A stretch of 64,000 nt of DNA from an uncultured Clostridia bacterium (GTDB lineage Bacteria; Bacillota; Clostridia; Oscillospirales; CAG-272): assembly GCA_948466345.1 (NCBI GenBank), contig CAOKAC010000004.1:1-64000 (forward strand), read 5' to 3'. Positions 7,522 through 16,761 of the stretch are shown here, one piece after another (the first letter of the stretch is position 1; every line of letters begins with the position of its first letter). Under the pieces are notes generated by a model, which did not search any database, was not told the DNA's origin, and saw only the letters and a program-made list of their open reading frames with translations. The translations under genes and the position numbers were made by a program.

Positions 7522-9300
7522 ATGCACGAACTTTTAAAATATCCCTTTGATTCGCAAATGCTCCTGAAAAAAAGGCGTAAGATAAAAAAAGAATTGCAGG
7601 AATCGGGCGCTGCCTTCATTCATAAAAAAATTGCAATTTTGGGTGGCTCCACCACCCACGATATCAAAGAAATTTTAGAACTGTTTCTCCTGGATGCCGG
7701 TATTGCGGGAGAGTTTTATGAGTCGGAGTTTGGCCAATATTGGCAGGATGCTATGTTTGGTTCTCCGGAGCTGGACGAATTTGCACCAGACATTGTTTTT
7801 ATTCATACAAGTATTCGTAATATAACGGCGTTTCCACCGGTGCAGTCTACCCAAGAAGAATCGGATGCCCTGTTGGACGCTGAATACAATAGATTTCAAG
7901 TTATGTGGGACAAGCTGAAAGAACGCTGGGACCCTATTATCATTCAAAATAATTTTGAAATGCCTTATTATCGTATTCTAGGCAATCGAGATGCTTATGA
8001 CCATCGGGGCAAAACCAACTTTGTCACCAGACTCAATCAGAAGTTTTACGAATACGCAGCCGTCAACACAACATTTTATATAAATGATATCCAGTATTTC
8101 TCCGCGGATTATGGCCTTTCCAAATATGCGGATCCTCTATACTGGCATATGTACAAATATAGTATGTGTTTGGATGCTATTCCGGAATTTGCATTTAATT
8201 TAGCCGCAATCATCAAATCAATTTACGGAAAAAATAAAAAAGCGCTTGCGTTGGATTTGGACAACACCCTTTGGGGCGGTGTTGTAGGCGATGACGGAGT
8301 GGAAGGGATTGAGATTGGTCACGAAACCTCCATGGGACAGGTTTACAGCGAATTTCAAAACTATGTAAAAGAATTATCCCAGATCGGTATAACGCTGAAT
8401 GTCAACTCCAAGAACGAGATGGAAAATGCCCTTGCCGGATTAAATCATCCGGAGGGAACCCTGCGCTCGGATGACTTTATTGTAATCAAAGCCAACTGGA
8501 ATACCAAGGACAGAAATTTGTCTGAAATTGCATCGGAGCTGAATATTGCTGCAGACAGTATCGTATTTGTGGACGATAACCCAGCCGAACGGGAGATCGT
8601 AAGACAAAGCTTCCCTGACGTTTCTGTCCCGCAGATGTGCGCTCCGGAAAGCTATATCCGCACAATAGATCGTTCTCGCTTTTTTGAGGTCACCCAATTG
8701 TCTGCAGACGATATCAAGCGAAACGAGATGTATCGTGCCAATGTTTTGCGCGCCTCGGAAATGCAGTCATACGCCGATTATGACCAATATCTCCATTCCC
8801 TGGAAATGCATGCGCTGATCCGGGATTTTGAACCGGTATATATTTCACGAATTGCGCAGCTGACTAACAAATCCAATCAGTTTAATCTTACCACGTGGCG
8901 GATATCCAATGCGGAGATGGAGGAGATTGCAAAAGCAGACAAGTATATTCGTCTCTTTGGAAAATTGTCGGATAAATATGGAGATAACGGTGTTGTCACC
9001 GTGATAATTGGAGAAAAGGATGGAGATACGCTGCATATACGGCTTTGGCTGATGAGCTGCCGTGTGCTCAAGCGGAATATGGAGCATGCTATGCTGGACG
9101 CTTTAGTGGCCCAGGCGCAGTCCGAAGGGATCACCCAAATTATAGGATATTATTATAAAACTGCAAAAAACAATATGGTACGGGATTTTTATGGCGCTAT
9201 GGGCTTTGATAAGGTTTTGGAAGACGGGGACGACAGCGTATGGAGTCTGCAAATTGCAAACTATGAAAATCAAAATACAGTAATTGAGGTAGAGGACTAA
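7522..9300 (+). CDS. FkbH-like HAD-IIIC family protein (acyl carrier protein loading enzyme)
   Basis: A 592-aa protein of the FkbH family. The middle domain has the HAD motif LDLDNTLWGG (D245 and D247 by count) and VFVDDNPAEREIVR. The N-terminal third (ILGGSTTHDIKEIL) resembles an SGNH-like region, and the C-terminal 150 residues (LTNKSNQFNLTTW, GVVTVIIGE, ARDFYGAMGF-like end) look like a GNAT fold. Characterised FkbH enzymes take 1,3-bisphosphoglycerate, dephosphorylate it and load a glyceryl unit onto an acyl carrier protein. The ACP gene overlaps this stop (TAATG), fitting that reaction here. The ATG at 7522 is chosen for its GGGAGG site; the frame is open 37 codons upstream. The actual three-carbon unit transferred is not shown by sequence. 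Confidence 0.9.
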   Translation: MHELLKYPFDSQMLLKKRRKIKKELQESGAAFIHKKIAILGGSTTHDIKEILELFLLDAGIAGEFYESEFGQYWQDAMFGSPELDEFAPDIVFIHTSIRNITAFPPVQSTQEESDALLDAEYNRFQVMWDKLKERWDPIIIQNNFEMPYYRILGNRDAYDHRGKTNFVTRLNQKFYEYAAVNTTFYINDIQYFSADYGLSKYADPLYWHMYKYSMCLDAIPEFAFNLAAIIKSIYGKNKKALALDLDNTLWGGVVGDDGVEGIEIGHETSMGQVYSEFQNYVKELSQIGITLNVNSKNEMENALAGLNHPEGTLRSDDFIVIKANWNTKDRNLSEIASELNIAADSIVFVDDNPAEREIVRQSFPDVSVPQMCAPESYIRTIDRSRFFEVTQLSADDIKRNEMYRANVLRASEMQSYADYDQYLHSLEMHALIRDFEPVYISRIAQLTNKSNQFNLTTWRISNAEMEEIAKADKYIRLFGKLSDKYGDNGVVTVIIGEKDGDTLHIRLWLMSCRVLKRNMEHAMLDALVAQAQSEGITQIIGYYYKTAKNNMVRDFYGAMGFDKVLEDGDDSVWSLQIANYENQNTVIEVED

Positions 9301-9539
9301 TGGATACAAATGAAATTTTTGAAAGACTGAACGAAGTATTTAGAGATGTTTTTGACGACGACACCATTACCGTTACGGAGGATACAACCGCAGCGGACGT
9401 GGACGATTGGGATTCTCTCATGCACATCACACTGATTTCTGCAGTGGAAGATGAATTTGATATCAAATTCAATATGAAAGATGTAGTTAGCATGAAGCGG
9501 GTGGGCGATATGGTTGATATCATCCAGCAGGAAGCTTAA
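9300..9539 (+). CDS. Acyl carrier protein dedicated to the FkbH/MBOAT system
   Basis: A 79-aa acidic four-helix carrier. The phosphopantetheine serine is S39 in DDWDSLMHI. The N-terminal half is very acidic (FDDDTITVTEDTTAADVDDWD). It is a stand-alone carrier with no fab genes nearby. Its start overlaps the FkbH stop and an MBOAT acyltransferase follows 15 nt later. The arrangement suggests it shuttles an acyl unit from FkbH to the membrane enzyme, as DltC does in teichoic acid D-alanylation. The role is inferred from context; the ACP call itself is firm. Confidence 0.92.
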   Translation: MDTNEIFERLNEVFRDVFDDDTITVTEDTTAADVDDWDSLMHITLISAVEDEFDIKFNMKDVVSMKRVGDMVDIIQQEA

Positions 9540-9554
9540 CGGCGCCTTGAAATT

Positions 9555-11123
9555 ATGATATTTACGTCGTTTAAGTTTCTTTTATTTATCAGCGCTACGC
9601 TGCTGGGATACTTTATATTTCCGAAAAAATACCGTTGGCTGTGGCTCCTCGGCGCAAGCTATTATTTTTACTTATCGGCAAGTGTAAAATATTCTGTCTT
9701 TTTGATTTTTTCCACAGTCATTACATATTTTGCAGCATTGGCGATAGAGCGGATGGGCGCGGTATCCATCCTTCCCGAATGGACCAAGGAAGAAAAAAAA
9801 CAGGCAAAGAAAAAAGCTGCTGGCAGGCAAAAACTGATCCTGGCAGTGGTACTGTTTGTGAATTTCGGCGTTTTATTTTCGCTGAAATATTATAATTTTG
9901 CCGCTTCCAGTTTTGCGAGTCTTGCGGGCATATTTGGATTGGAGGTATCCCCGTCGGTTTTAAAGATTGCCATTCCCGTGGGCATATCTTTTTATACCTT
10001 CCAAGTAATAGGATATCTGATTGATGTGTACCGTACTACATGCAGCGCCCAGAAGAATTTTCTGAAATATGCATTGTTTGTATCCTTTTTCCCCCAGATT
10101 ATGCAGGGGCCTATTGGAAGATACAACGAGCTGGCTCCCGGTTTGTATGAAGGACACAAATTTGATTACAACCGGGCGGCGTTTGGTCTGCAAAGAATGA
10201 TGTTCGGTTTTTTTGAAAAGCTGGTGATTGCGGACCGTCTTGCTATACTGGTGGATACCGTTTGGGCAAACTACGCTGCGTTTGGGCGGTTGCAGCTGAT
10301 TTTGGCATGCTTTTTTTATGCGGTTCAAATCTATGCAGATTTTGCAGGGTATATGGATATTGCCCTAGGGTGTGCGCAGATTATGGGTATCCCTATGGCA
10401 GAAAACTTTGATGCGCCGTATTTCTCTAGGTCTGTGCCTGAATTTTGGAGAAGATGGCATATGACGCTGGGATCGTGGTTCAAGGACTATCTGTTTTATC
10501 CGGTGCTGCGCAGCGGATGGTGTACGAGGCTTGCAAAGAGTCTGAAAAAGAAATTCGGCAAAACGGTATCTGGAAATGCAACAACTGCCATTGCTTTATT
10601 TTTTGTATGGATGTTTACCGGGCTCTGGCACGGCGCTAGCTGGCACTATGTGGCATGGGGCGTTTACTACGGTGTTTTGATCATACTGTCAATGCTTCTA
10701 GCTCCTTTATTTGACTGGCTGGTTGCAAAGCTGCACCTGGATCGTTCCCGTCCCAGCTATATGTTGGTGCAGGGACTGAAAACCTTTGTTATTGTATGCA
10801 TAGGATATATTTTGTTCCGGTCAGATTCCATGTCGGCTGCCGCCGGTATGATCGGCGCTATTTTCCGTATCGGTACGCCGGTGACCACGCCGCTGTCCAT
10901 GGGACTGGATGAAAAAGATATGCTTGTGGCCACAGTGGGCATCGTGATTTTGTTTATCGTAGATATATTCCGGTATCGAAAGTTCGATGTACGCCAGTGG
11001 ATTGGGGAGCAGGGGCTGTGGCTGCGTTGGATCATTTACTTAGCCGCGATTTTCGCAGTGCTGATCTTTGGTATTTACGGCCCTGCGTACAGCGCTTCGT
11101 CCTTCATATACTTCGATTTCTGA
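9555..11123 (+). CDS. MBOAT family membrane-bound O-acyltransferase (DltB/AlgI-like)
   Basis: A 522-aa polytopic membrane protein with about ten hydrophobic segments. It has the MBOAT core YFSRSVPEFWRRWHMTLGSW (about 290-315) and the catalytic histidine H358 in TGLWHGASWHYVAWG. In AlgI and DltB this enzyme takes an acyl group from a cytoplasmic donor (a carrier protein in DltB) and passes it across the membrane to an extracellular polymer. Sitting after an FkbH/ACP pair and before an SGNH protein, it is the likely export step of the operon. A basic loop (KEEKKQAKKKAAGRQK) lies at about 77-92. The Shine-Dalgarno site is weak, so translation may depend on the upstream gene. Confidence 0.93.
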   Translation: MIFTSFKFLLFISATLLGYFIFPKKYRWLWLLGASYYFYLSASVKYSVFLIFSTVITYFAALAIERMGAVSILPEWTKEEKKQAKKKAAGRQKLILAVVLFVNFGVLFSLKYYNFAASSFASLAGIFGLEVSPSVLKIAIPVGISFYTFQVIGYLIDVYRTTCSAQKNFLKYALFVSFFPQIMQGPIGRYNELAPGLYEGHKFDYNRAAFGLQRMMFGFFEKLVIADRLAILVDTVWANYAAFGRLQLILACFFYAVQIYADFAGYMDIALGCAQIMGIPMAENFDAPYFSRSVPEFWRRWHMTLGSWFKDYLFYPVLRSGWCTRLAKSLKKKFGKTVSGNATTAIALFFVWMFTGLWHGASWHYVAWGVYYGVLIILSMLLAPLFDWLVAKLHLDRSRPSYMLVQGLKTFVIVCIGYILFRSDSMSAAAGMIGAIFRIGTPVTTPLSMGLDEKDMLVATVGIVILFIVDIFRYRKFDVRQWIGEQGLWLRWIIYLAAIFAVLIFGIYGPAYSASSFIYFDF

Positions 11124-11133
11124 GGCAATACCA

Positions 11134-12123
11134 ATGAAAATAAAACTATATAGGATTCTAAAAACAGTATCTTTTCTGGTGCTTTTCTGTATACTCTTTT
11201 CTGGTGTGACTTATGTGCTGCGGCATAAAGGAGAAGCAGAAATTCCACTTCCATTTTATGAGGAAGAAAAGAATTCTTTGGATGTTGTGTTTATCGGATC
11301 CAGTCACTCCATGTGCTCGCTGCTTCCTATGGAATTGTACAAAGATAAGGGGATTGCCTCTTACGTGTTTGCAAGCTCCGCACAAGTAACAGCCCAGTCT
11401 TTTTATCAGCTGCAGGCTGCGCTGAAACGGCAAATGCCGAAATTGATTGTGCTGGATGTATCCGGTGTGATTTACGATGCCAAAATCGGATCAGAAGAAT
11501 TTACCCATGTGCAAATTGACAATATGGAATTTTCCCGAGTCAAGTATCAGGCTATTTTTGATTTGTTTGAACCTGCGGATCGATTGGAATATATATTTAA
11601 TATAATTCGTTTCCACACCCGGTGGAAGGAGGTTGAGAAAGAAGACTTTCTTCCGATTACATCTTATACCAAAGGTGCATTTGTATCCACTGCAGTGAAG
11701 GAACAAGTTTGGGAAAAGCCGGTTCCTGCAGAGGAAAAAGAAGAATTGCCGAAGATTCCGGAAGAATATTTGCGCAAGTCTATAGAACTGTGTCAGGAAC
11801 GGGGCATAGAGGTGCTTTTGTATAACGCGCCTGCTTGTGATTCTGTGGGATTTGCCAGACAATATAATAAGGTTGCTGATATAGCCGATGAATATGGTGT
11901 ACAGTATATAAATTTTATGTATTTGACAGAGGAGATCGGCATAGATCCTACAACAGACTTCCGAGATGAGGCCCACTGCAATGTATACGGCGCCCAAAAA
12001 GTTACAAAATATTTAGGGGATTACCTAACAGAGCGTTATGATCTTCCGGACAGGAGAGAGGATCCGGCGTATGCGGGCTGGGATACCCAGTATGAAGCAT
12101 ATCGGAATGCATATACGTATTAA
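11134..12123 (+). CDS. Membrane-anchored SGNH-type protein (DltD/AlgX-like partner of MBOAT)
   Basis: A 329-aa protein with one N-terminal membrane segment (TVSFLVLFCILFSGVTYVL) and an extracellular domain. SGNH/GDSL features are visible: block I VVFIGSSHSMCS (serine about 57-59) and the C-terminal DEAHC, giving D278 and H281 of the usual D-x-x-H pair. The layout resembles DltD and the SGNH proteins that follow AlgI-type MBOATs. It probably completes transfer of the acyl group to a surface polymer. ATG 11134 is chosen because it precedes the membrane segment directly; it begins 10 nt after the MBOAT stop. The acceptor is unknown. Confidence 0.8.
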   Translation: MKIKLYRILKTVSFLVLFCILFSGVTYVLRHKGEAEIPLPFYEEEKNSLDVVFIGSSHSMCSLLPMELYKDKGIASYVFASSAQVTAQSFYQLQAALKRQMPKLIVLDVSGVIYDAKIGSEEFTHVQIDNMEFSRVKYQAIFDLFEPADRLEYIFNIIRFHTRWKEVEKEDFLPITSYTKGAFVSTAVKEQVWEKPVPAEEKEELPKIPEEYLRKSIELCQERGIEVLLYNAPACDSVGFARQYNKVADIADEYGVQYINFMYLTEEIGIDPTTDFRDEAHCNVYGAQKVTKYLGDYLTERYDLPDRREDPAYAGWDTQYEAYRNAYTY

Positions 12124-12130
12124 TCGAATG

Positions 12131-12160
12131 GGGAAGGCAATGCTTTCCCTTTTCTTATTT
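12131..12160 (+). terminator. Terminator of the FkbH-MBOAT operon
   Basis: GGGAAGGC (12131-12138) pairs with GCTTTCCC (12142-12149) around AAT, followed by TTTTCTTATTT. Confidence 0.88.
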
Positions 12161-12191
12161 AGGGATTGTCGAAATATTCTGTAAAAAGGAA

Positions 12192-12220
12192 TTGCATAGA
12201 AAAACAGAGTATGTTAAAAT
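12192..12220 (+). promoter_or_regulatory. Probable promoter of the GH116-GH2 operon
   Basis: TTGCAT (12192-12197), 17 bp, TAAAAT (12215-12220), about 110 bp before the start codon. No cre-like site was recognised. Confidence 0.6.
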
Positions 12221-12328
12221 AATTGCAATGCATTTTTACATAGTAAAATGGCGTGGAAGGTAGGGAAAAATTTAAATTTTGCTGTTTCGGCTTTGTGCCG
12301 CCCACTGGACGGCAGAACGGAGATTCAA

Positions 12329-14851
12329 ATGAATACATACGAAAATGCCGGCGCGATTTCATTTCCTCTTGGAGGAATGGGTGCAGGCAGTGTAGGGCTT
12401 GCAGGGGATGGTAGACTGATCGATTTTGAATGGTTTCACCGCCCCAATCGCTGCTGTATCAATCCCTTTTCCCATTTCGCAATAAAAACGGAGGCGGAAG
12501 GTATACTGCGGGACTGCCGGATACTGCAGGGCGATATACAGTCCAGCTATATGGGAAATCCCGGTACCGGACGTGAGCTTTGGGTATATGGCAATGGCGC
12601 AGACAGAGGTACAATGGCTGGATTTGTCCATTTTGCAGATACGGTGTTTCAGGGGCCTTTTCCCATTGCCCAGATAGAATATAAGGATCCTGCTTTTCCG
12701 GGCAGCATTCGGCTGCGGGCGATGAATCCTTTTATACCCATGAACGATCGGGATTCCAGTTTGCCGGCGGCGCTTTTTCAATTTGAACTGGAAAACAACA
12801 CGCAGGAGCATCTGGAGTATACGCTGGCCTTTTCTTGTAACAACCTGTTTGCATCCGGTACACAGAATACATATTATACGGAAGACGGTATCAGAGGGAT
12901 ATGCATGACCGGCGGACGTGATCCATCGGATGTTTTGTTTGGTAATGCTGTCGTTGCCGCGTTAGATGGAGCAGTAGAGTACCAGGAGCATTGGTACAGG
13001 GGCGGCTGGTTTGATGAGGTTACCTCTTTTTGGCGGGATTTTTGCACGGTCAAGCCGTTGCAGAACCGAACCTATAGCCAGCCCGGAGAGGGGGCAACGG
13101 ACGTTTGTACGCTGGCGTCTCGCGTGCGTCTTGCACCTGGAGAAAAAACACAGCTTCGGTTTTTACTTACCTGGTATGTCCCATGGGCGGAAAAATATTG
13201 GGACAAGGAACGCCCACGCTGGAAAACGTATTATGCCACTTTATTTGCGGATGCCCGGCAGGTAGCTGCGTATTGCGCCAGAGAGTGGGGCCGGCTTTGG
13301 AAGGAGACCGAACTCTTTGCAAGTGCTCTATTTGCATCATCCCTTCCGGAACCAATGTTGGATGCGATACAGGGAACGCTTGCTGTTTTAAAAAGTACGA
13401 CCTGCTTGCGTTTGGAAAATGGAGCGTTTTACGGCTGGGAGGGTGTAACCGAAAAAAGCGGAAGCTGTGAGGGAACCTGCAGTCATGTTTGGAATTACGC
13501 TTGGGCGCTTGCATATCTGTTTCCCTCGTTGGAGCGCTCTATACGGGAAACGGAGATGCGGTACAATCTGTACTCTGATGGGAAAATGGGAATGCGGACA
13601 ACGCTTCCGCTGGGGGCGTCTCCATGGGGATTTCGTGCCTGCTTGGACGGACAGATGGGGACGGTGCTCAAAATGTACCGGGAATGGAAGCTATCCGGGG
13701 AGGATGCCTTCCTTCGCAGACATTGGGGAGAGGTCAAGCGGATAATCCAGTATGCTTGGAGCGATGAGAATCCGGATCGATGGGATCCGGAGCGTTCAGG
13801 CGTACTTACCGGGAGACAGCATCATACACTGGATATGGAACTGTTTGGCCCTTCTTCTTGGTTGGAAGGCTTATATTTAGCCGCTTTACGCGCAGGCTCA
13901 GAGATGGCGCGTGCAATGGACGATATACCTGCTTCCAAAGAATTTGATATTATTTTTGGCAAGGGTAAAAAATGGATAGAGGATAATCTTTGGAACGGAG
14001 CGTATTATATACAAAAAATTGATTTGCAGGACAAAAGCATTTTAGATGCGTATGAAATGGGAGAGCTGATCAATGCTGACGGTTATTGGAACGAAGAAGC
14101 AGGAGAGATCAAATACCAAATCGGCGATGGATGTGCAATTGATCAGGTCGTAGCAGCGTGGTATGGAGATTTGCTGCGGCTTGGAGAAATATTTGATCCT
14201 GCTCGCAGAAAGGCGGCGCTGCAAAGTATTTATCACAATAACTTCAAATCCATGCGCAGCTTCAATAATCCATGCCGGGTGTTTTGCCTGAACGATGAAT
14301 GTGGTGTGATCATGTGTTCATGGGATGCGGCAGAAAAAAAGCCTGCGCTTCCTCTCACCTATGCGCAGGAGGTTATGACCGGATTTGAATATGCGTTGGC
14401 TTGCAATATGCTTCAATGCGGCATGGAAAAAGAAGCGGAGGACGTTGTTGGGGCAGTGCGGCATCGTTATGACGGATATAAACGAAATCCTTGGGCGGAA
14501 CTGGAATGCGGCGCCAGCTATGCACGCAGTATGGCTAGTTATTCGCTGCTGCTGGCTTATAGTGGGTTTTGGTGTGATATGACAAAAGCGCATATTGCTT
14601 TTCGACCGCTACATAAGGGCAGATATTTTTGGTCGGCAGAAGGTGCATGGGGCACGGCCGTCTGGGAAGACGACCGCTTTATATTGAACGTACTATGGGG
14701 TGAGCTACACTTGTCTTCTATAGAGGTGCCATTGGATACAGTGACGCGATTGGAGACAGGCGGGAAGATGTGTTCGTTTACATGGGAAGAGCAAACGGTT
14801 TTTGCCGATATTTTTTTAAAGGAAAATGAAGATTTACAAATCGTAAAATGA
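12329..14851 (+). CDS. GH116-type glycoside hydrolase (GBA2/DUF608-like beta-glucosidase or beta-glucosylceramidase family)
   Basis: An 840-aa cytoplasmic protein without signal peptide. The N-terminal beta-sandwich begins SFPLGGMGAGSVGLAGDG, the family hallmark. The C-terminal (alpha/alpha)6 barrel contains EGTCSHVWNYAWALAYLFP (about 380) and GDGCAIDQVVAAWYGD (about 600), the regions where GH116 enzymes carry their catalytic acids. I chose the ATG at 12329 because GGAG is correctly spaced; the frame is open 27 codons upstream. GH116 members act on beta-glucosides, beta-xylosides or N-acetylglucosaminides, so the substrate is open. A GH2 gene follows 16 nt later; neither has an export signal, so both likely act on imported oligosaccharides. 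Confidence 0.85.
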   Translation: MNTYENAGAISFPLGGMGAGSVGLAGDGRLIDFEWFHRPNRCCINPFSHFAIKTEAEGILRDCRILQGDIQSSYMGNPGTGRELWVYGNGADRGTMAGFVHFADTVFQGPFPIAQIEYKDPAFPGSIRLRAMNPFIPMNDRDSSLPAALFQFELENNTQEHLEYTLAFSCNNLFASGTQNTYYTEDGIRGICMTGGRDPSDVLFGNAVVAALDGAVEYQEHWYRGGWFDEVTSFWRDFCTVKPLQNRTYSQPGEGATDVCTLASRVRLAPGEKTQLRFLLTWYVPWAEKYWDKERPRWKTYYATLFADARQVAAYCAREWGRLWKETELFASALFASSLPEPMLDAIQGTLAVLKSTTCLRLENGAFYGWEGVTEKSGSCEGTCSHVWNYAWALAYLFPSLERSIRETEMRYNLYSDGKMGMRTTLPLGASPWGFRACLDGQMGTVLKMYREWKLSGEDAFLRRHWGEVKRIIQYAWSDENPDRWDPERSGVLTGRQHHTLDMELFGPSSWLEGLYLAALRAGSEMARAMDDIPASKEFDIIFGKGKKWIEDNLWNGAYYIQKIDLQDKSILDAYEMGELINADGYWNEEAGEIKYQIGDGCAIDQVVAAWYGDLLRLGEIFDPARRKAALQSIYHNNFKSMRSFNNPCRVFCLNDECGVIMCSWDAAEKKPALPLTYAQEVMTGFEYALACNMLQCGMEKEAEDVVGAVRHRYDGYKRNPWAELECGASYARSMASYSLLLAYSGFWCDMTKAHIAFRPLHKGRYFWSAEGAWGTAVWEDDRFILNVLWGELHLSSIEVPLDTVTRLETGGKMCSFTWEEQTVFADIFLKENEDLQIVK

Positions 14852-14867
14852 TCAAGAGGAGAAAATT

Positions 14868-16613
14868 ATGTGGATTCCAAGACCGGAATACCCGCGTCCG
14901 TCGCTCATGCGGGGAGAAGAAACATGGATAAATTTAAATGGAACATGGTCCTTTGAAATAGACAGGGCCAACAGTGGCAAACAGCGTGGACTGCAGAATC
15001 AAGCGCAGTATGCCGGAGAGATTGTAGTGCCCTTTGTGCCGGAATCTGCAGCGTCCGGAGTAGAGGACACAGACTTTATGCAGCGGGTGTGGTACTGCCG
15101 GACTTTTAAACTGCCGGAGCGCTTTGATATTGCAAAAGGTCGGGTCTTACTGCATATAGGCGCAATGGATTATGAAGGCGAAGTGTGGATCAACGGCAAC
15201 ACTGCGGGTAGTCACAAGGGCGGATATGCACCTGCCTCTTTTGATATCACCAAACTGCTGCAAAGCGGAGAAAACCGGATTAACATTACAGTGGAAGATT
15301 CTTTGCGTACGCCGCTGCAGCCCTCTGGAAAGCAGTGTGAACAGTATCATCCATACGCGTGCTTTTATACCCGCTGCACGGGGATTTGGCAGACCGTGTG
15401 GTTAGAGTATGTTCCCGCCATTTACATCCAGAAGGTGAAGATGCTGCCGGATGTGAAAGGAGAAAAGTTAGATGTGCAGGTTACGGTATCCGGGGCAGCG
15501 CAGGTGCAGGCTGTTGTAACCTATCAGGGAGAGCTTGTCGCTGCAGGAGGCGTTACTGCCACAGGCGGTACGGCAGTATTTTCTTTGGCGATTGCCGATC
15601 CTGTTCTTTGGGGGCCGGGAGAGCCGAATCTGTATGATATTGTACTGACTGCCGGAGAGGATCGAGTGGTATCGTACTTTGGAATGCGTAGTGTGGAAGT
15701 AGATGGAAACCGGGTGTTGATCAACGGAAAGCCTCTATTTCAACGTCTGGTCTTGGATCAAGGGTATTATCCCGACGGGATTTATACCGCATTGGATTAT
15801 GCGGCATTCTCAAAAGACATCCACCTGTGTATGGATTCCGGCTTTAACGGTGCCAGAATGCACATGAAGGTATTTGAACCAGGCTTTATTTGGGAGGCAG
15901 ATCACGCAGGGTATCTGCTTTGGGGAGAGTACCCCAACTGGGGATTGGATATTACCAGACATGAGGCCATGGGAATTATGCTGCCGGAATGGCTGGAGAT
16001 TATCGAGAGAGACTGCAATAGTCCTTCTATTATAGGCTGGTGTCCCTTTAACGAATCCTTCCCGGGGACCAATACAGTAATTTATGATATGATATATAAA
16101 ATTACCAAGTTGTTTGATCCTACTCGCCTGGTGCTGGATACTTCCGGCTATGTCCATGCGGGCCAGACCGATATGTATGATGTACATGATTACGAACAAA
16201 ACCCACAGACTTTTGCAGAGCACTATGCGCCGTTGCTGAAAGGAGAAGCTCCTTATTTTAACGATTTAGGAGGCAATGTAGGATACGACGGAAAGCTGCC
16301 TTTCTTTGTATCGGAGTTTGGCGGAGCATTCTTTGACATTGACGCTGTTGCTGAAAACGACGGGCAAAACTCGGGTAATCCATGGGGATATGGCGACGCT
16401 CCTCAAACCTCGGAGGATTTATATCAGAGATTTGCTGCTCTTTGCACGACTCTTTTGGAAAATCCGCATATCTGTGGCCTGTGCTACACACAGTTCACTG
16501 ATGTAGAGCAGGAGATGAATGGTCTTTTTGCTTTTGACCGCCGCCCCAAAATTGAGGTTGAAAGATTGCGTGCTGTTTTGGACCGCAAGGCTGCAATTGA
16601 AAAGGAATTTTAG
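14868..16613 (+). CDS. GH2 family glycoside hydrolase
   Basis: A 581-aa protein with the GH2 order: jelly-roll sugar-binding domain (1-180, WINLNGTWSFEID, GAMDYEGEVWINGNTAGSHK), immunoglobulin-like domain (about 180-280) and a TIM barrel. The acid/base is about E395 in GWCPFNESFPG and the nucleophile about E483 in FVSEFGGAFF. It lacks the extra C-terminal domains of LacZ, giving a short form like beta-glucuronidases and some beta-galactosidases; I cannot assign the sugar. There is no signal peptide. AGGAG precedes the ATG, and it is cotranscribed with the GH116 gene. Confidence 0.9.
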   Translation: MWIPRPEYPRPSLMRGEETWINLNGTWSFEIDRANSGKQRGLQNQAQYAGEIVVPFVPESAASGVEDTDFMQRVWYCRTFKLPERFDIAKGRVLLHIGAMDYEGEVWINGNTAGSHKGGYAPASFDITKLLQSGENRINITVEDSLRTPLQPSGKQCEQYHPYACFYTRCTGIWQTVWLEYVPAIYIQKVKMLPDVKGEKLDVQVTVSGAAQVQAVVTYQGELVAAGGVTATGGTAVFSLAIADPVLWGPGEPNLYDIVLTAGEDRVVSYFGMRSVEVDGNRVLINGKPLFQRLVLDQGYYPDGIYTALDYAAFSKDIHLCMDSGFNGARMHMKVFEPGFIWEADHAGYLLWGEYPNWGLDITRHEAMGIMLPEWLEIIERDCNSPSIIGWCPFNESFPGTNTVIYDMIYKITKLFDPTRLVLDTSGYVHAGQTDMYDVHDYEQNPQTFAEHYAPLLKGEAPYFNDLGGNVGYDGKLPFFVSEFGGAFFDIDAVAENDGQNSGNPWGYGDAPQTSEDLYQRFAALCTTLLENPHICGLCYTQFTDVEQEMNGLFAFDRRPKIEVERLRAVLDRKAAIEKEF

Positions 16614-16621
16614 AAAAGCCG

Positions 16622-16650
16622 TTGACAAAGACGGTCGATTATTGTATACT
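16622..16650 (+). promoter_or_regulatory. Promoter of the lipoprotein gene
   Basis: TTGACA (16622-16627), 17 bp, TATACT (16645-16650), about 110 bp before the start codon. Confidence 0.85.
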
Positions 16651-16761
16651 ATATAAGTAAACTGCCGATGCAGATTAGACACGGGCAGATGCAAAATACA
16701 TGAGTTATACCAGCTTGCGTTCCAGTATCGGCTATACGCGGATAAAAGGATTGGTGTCATT

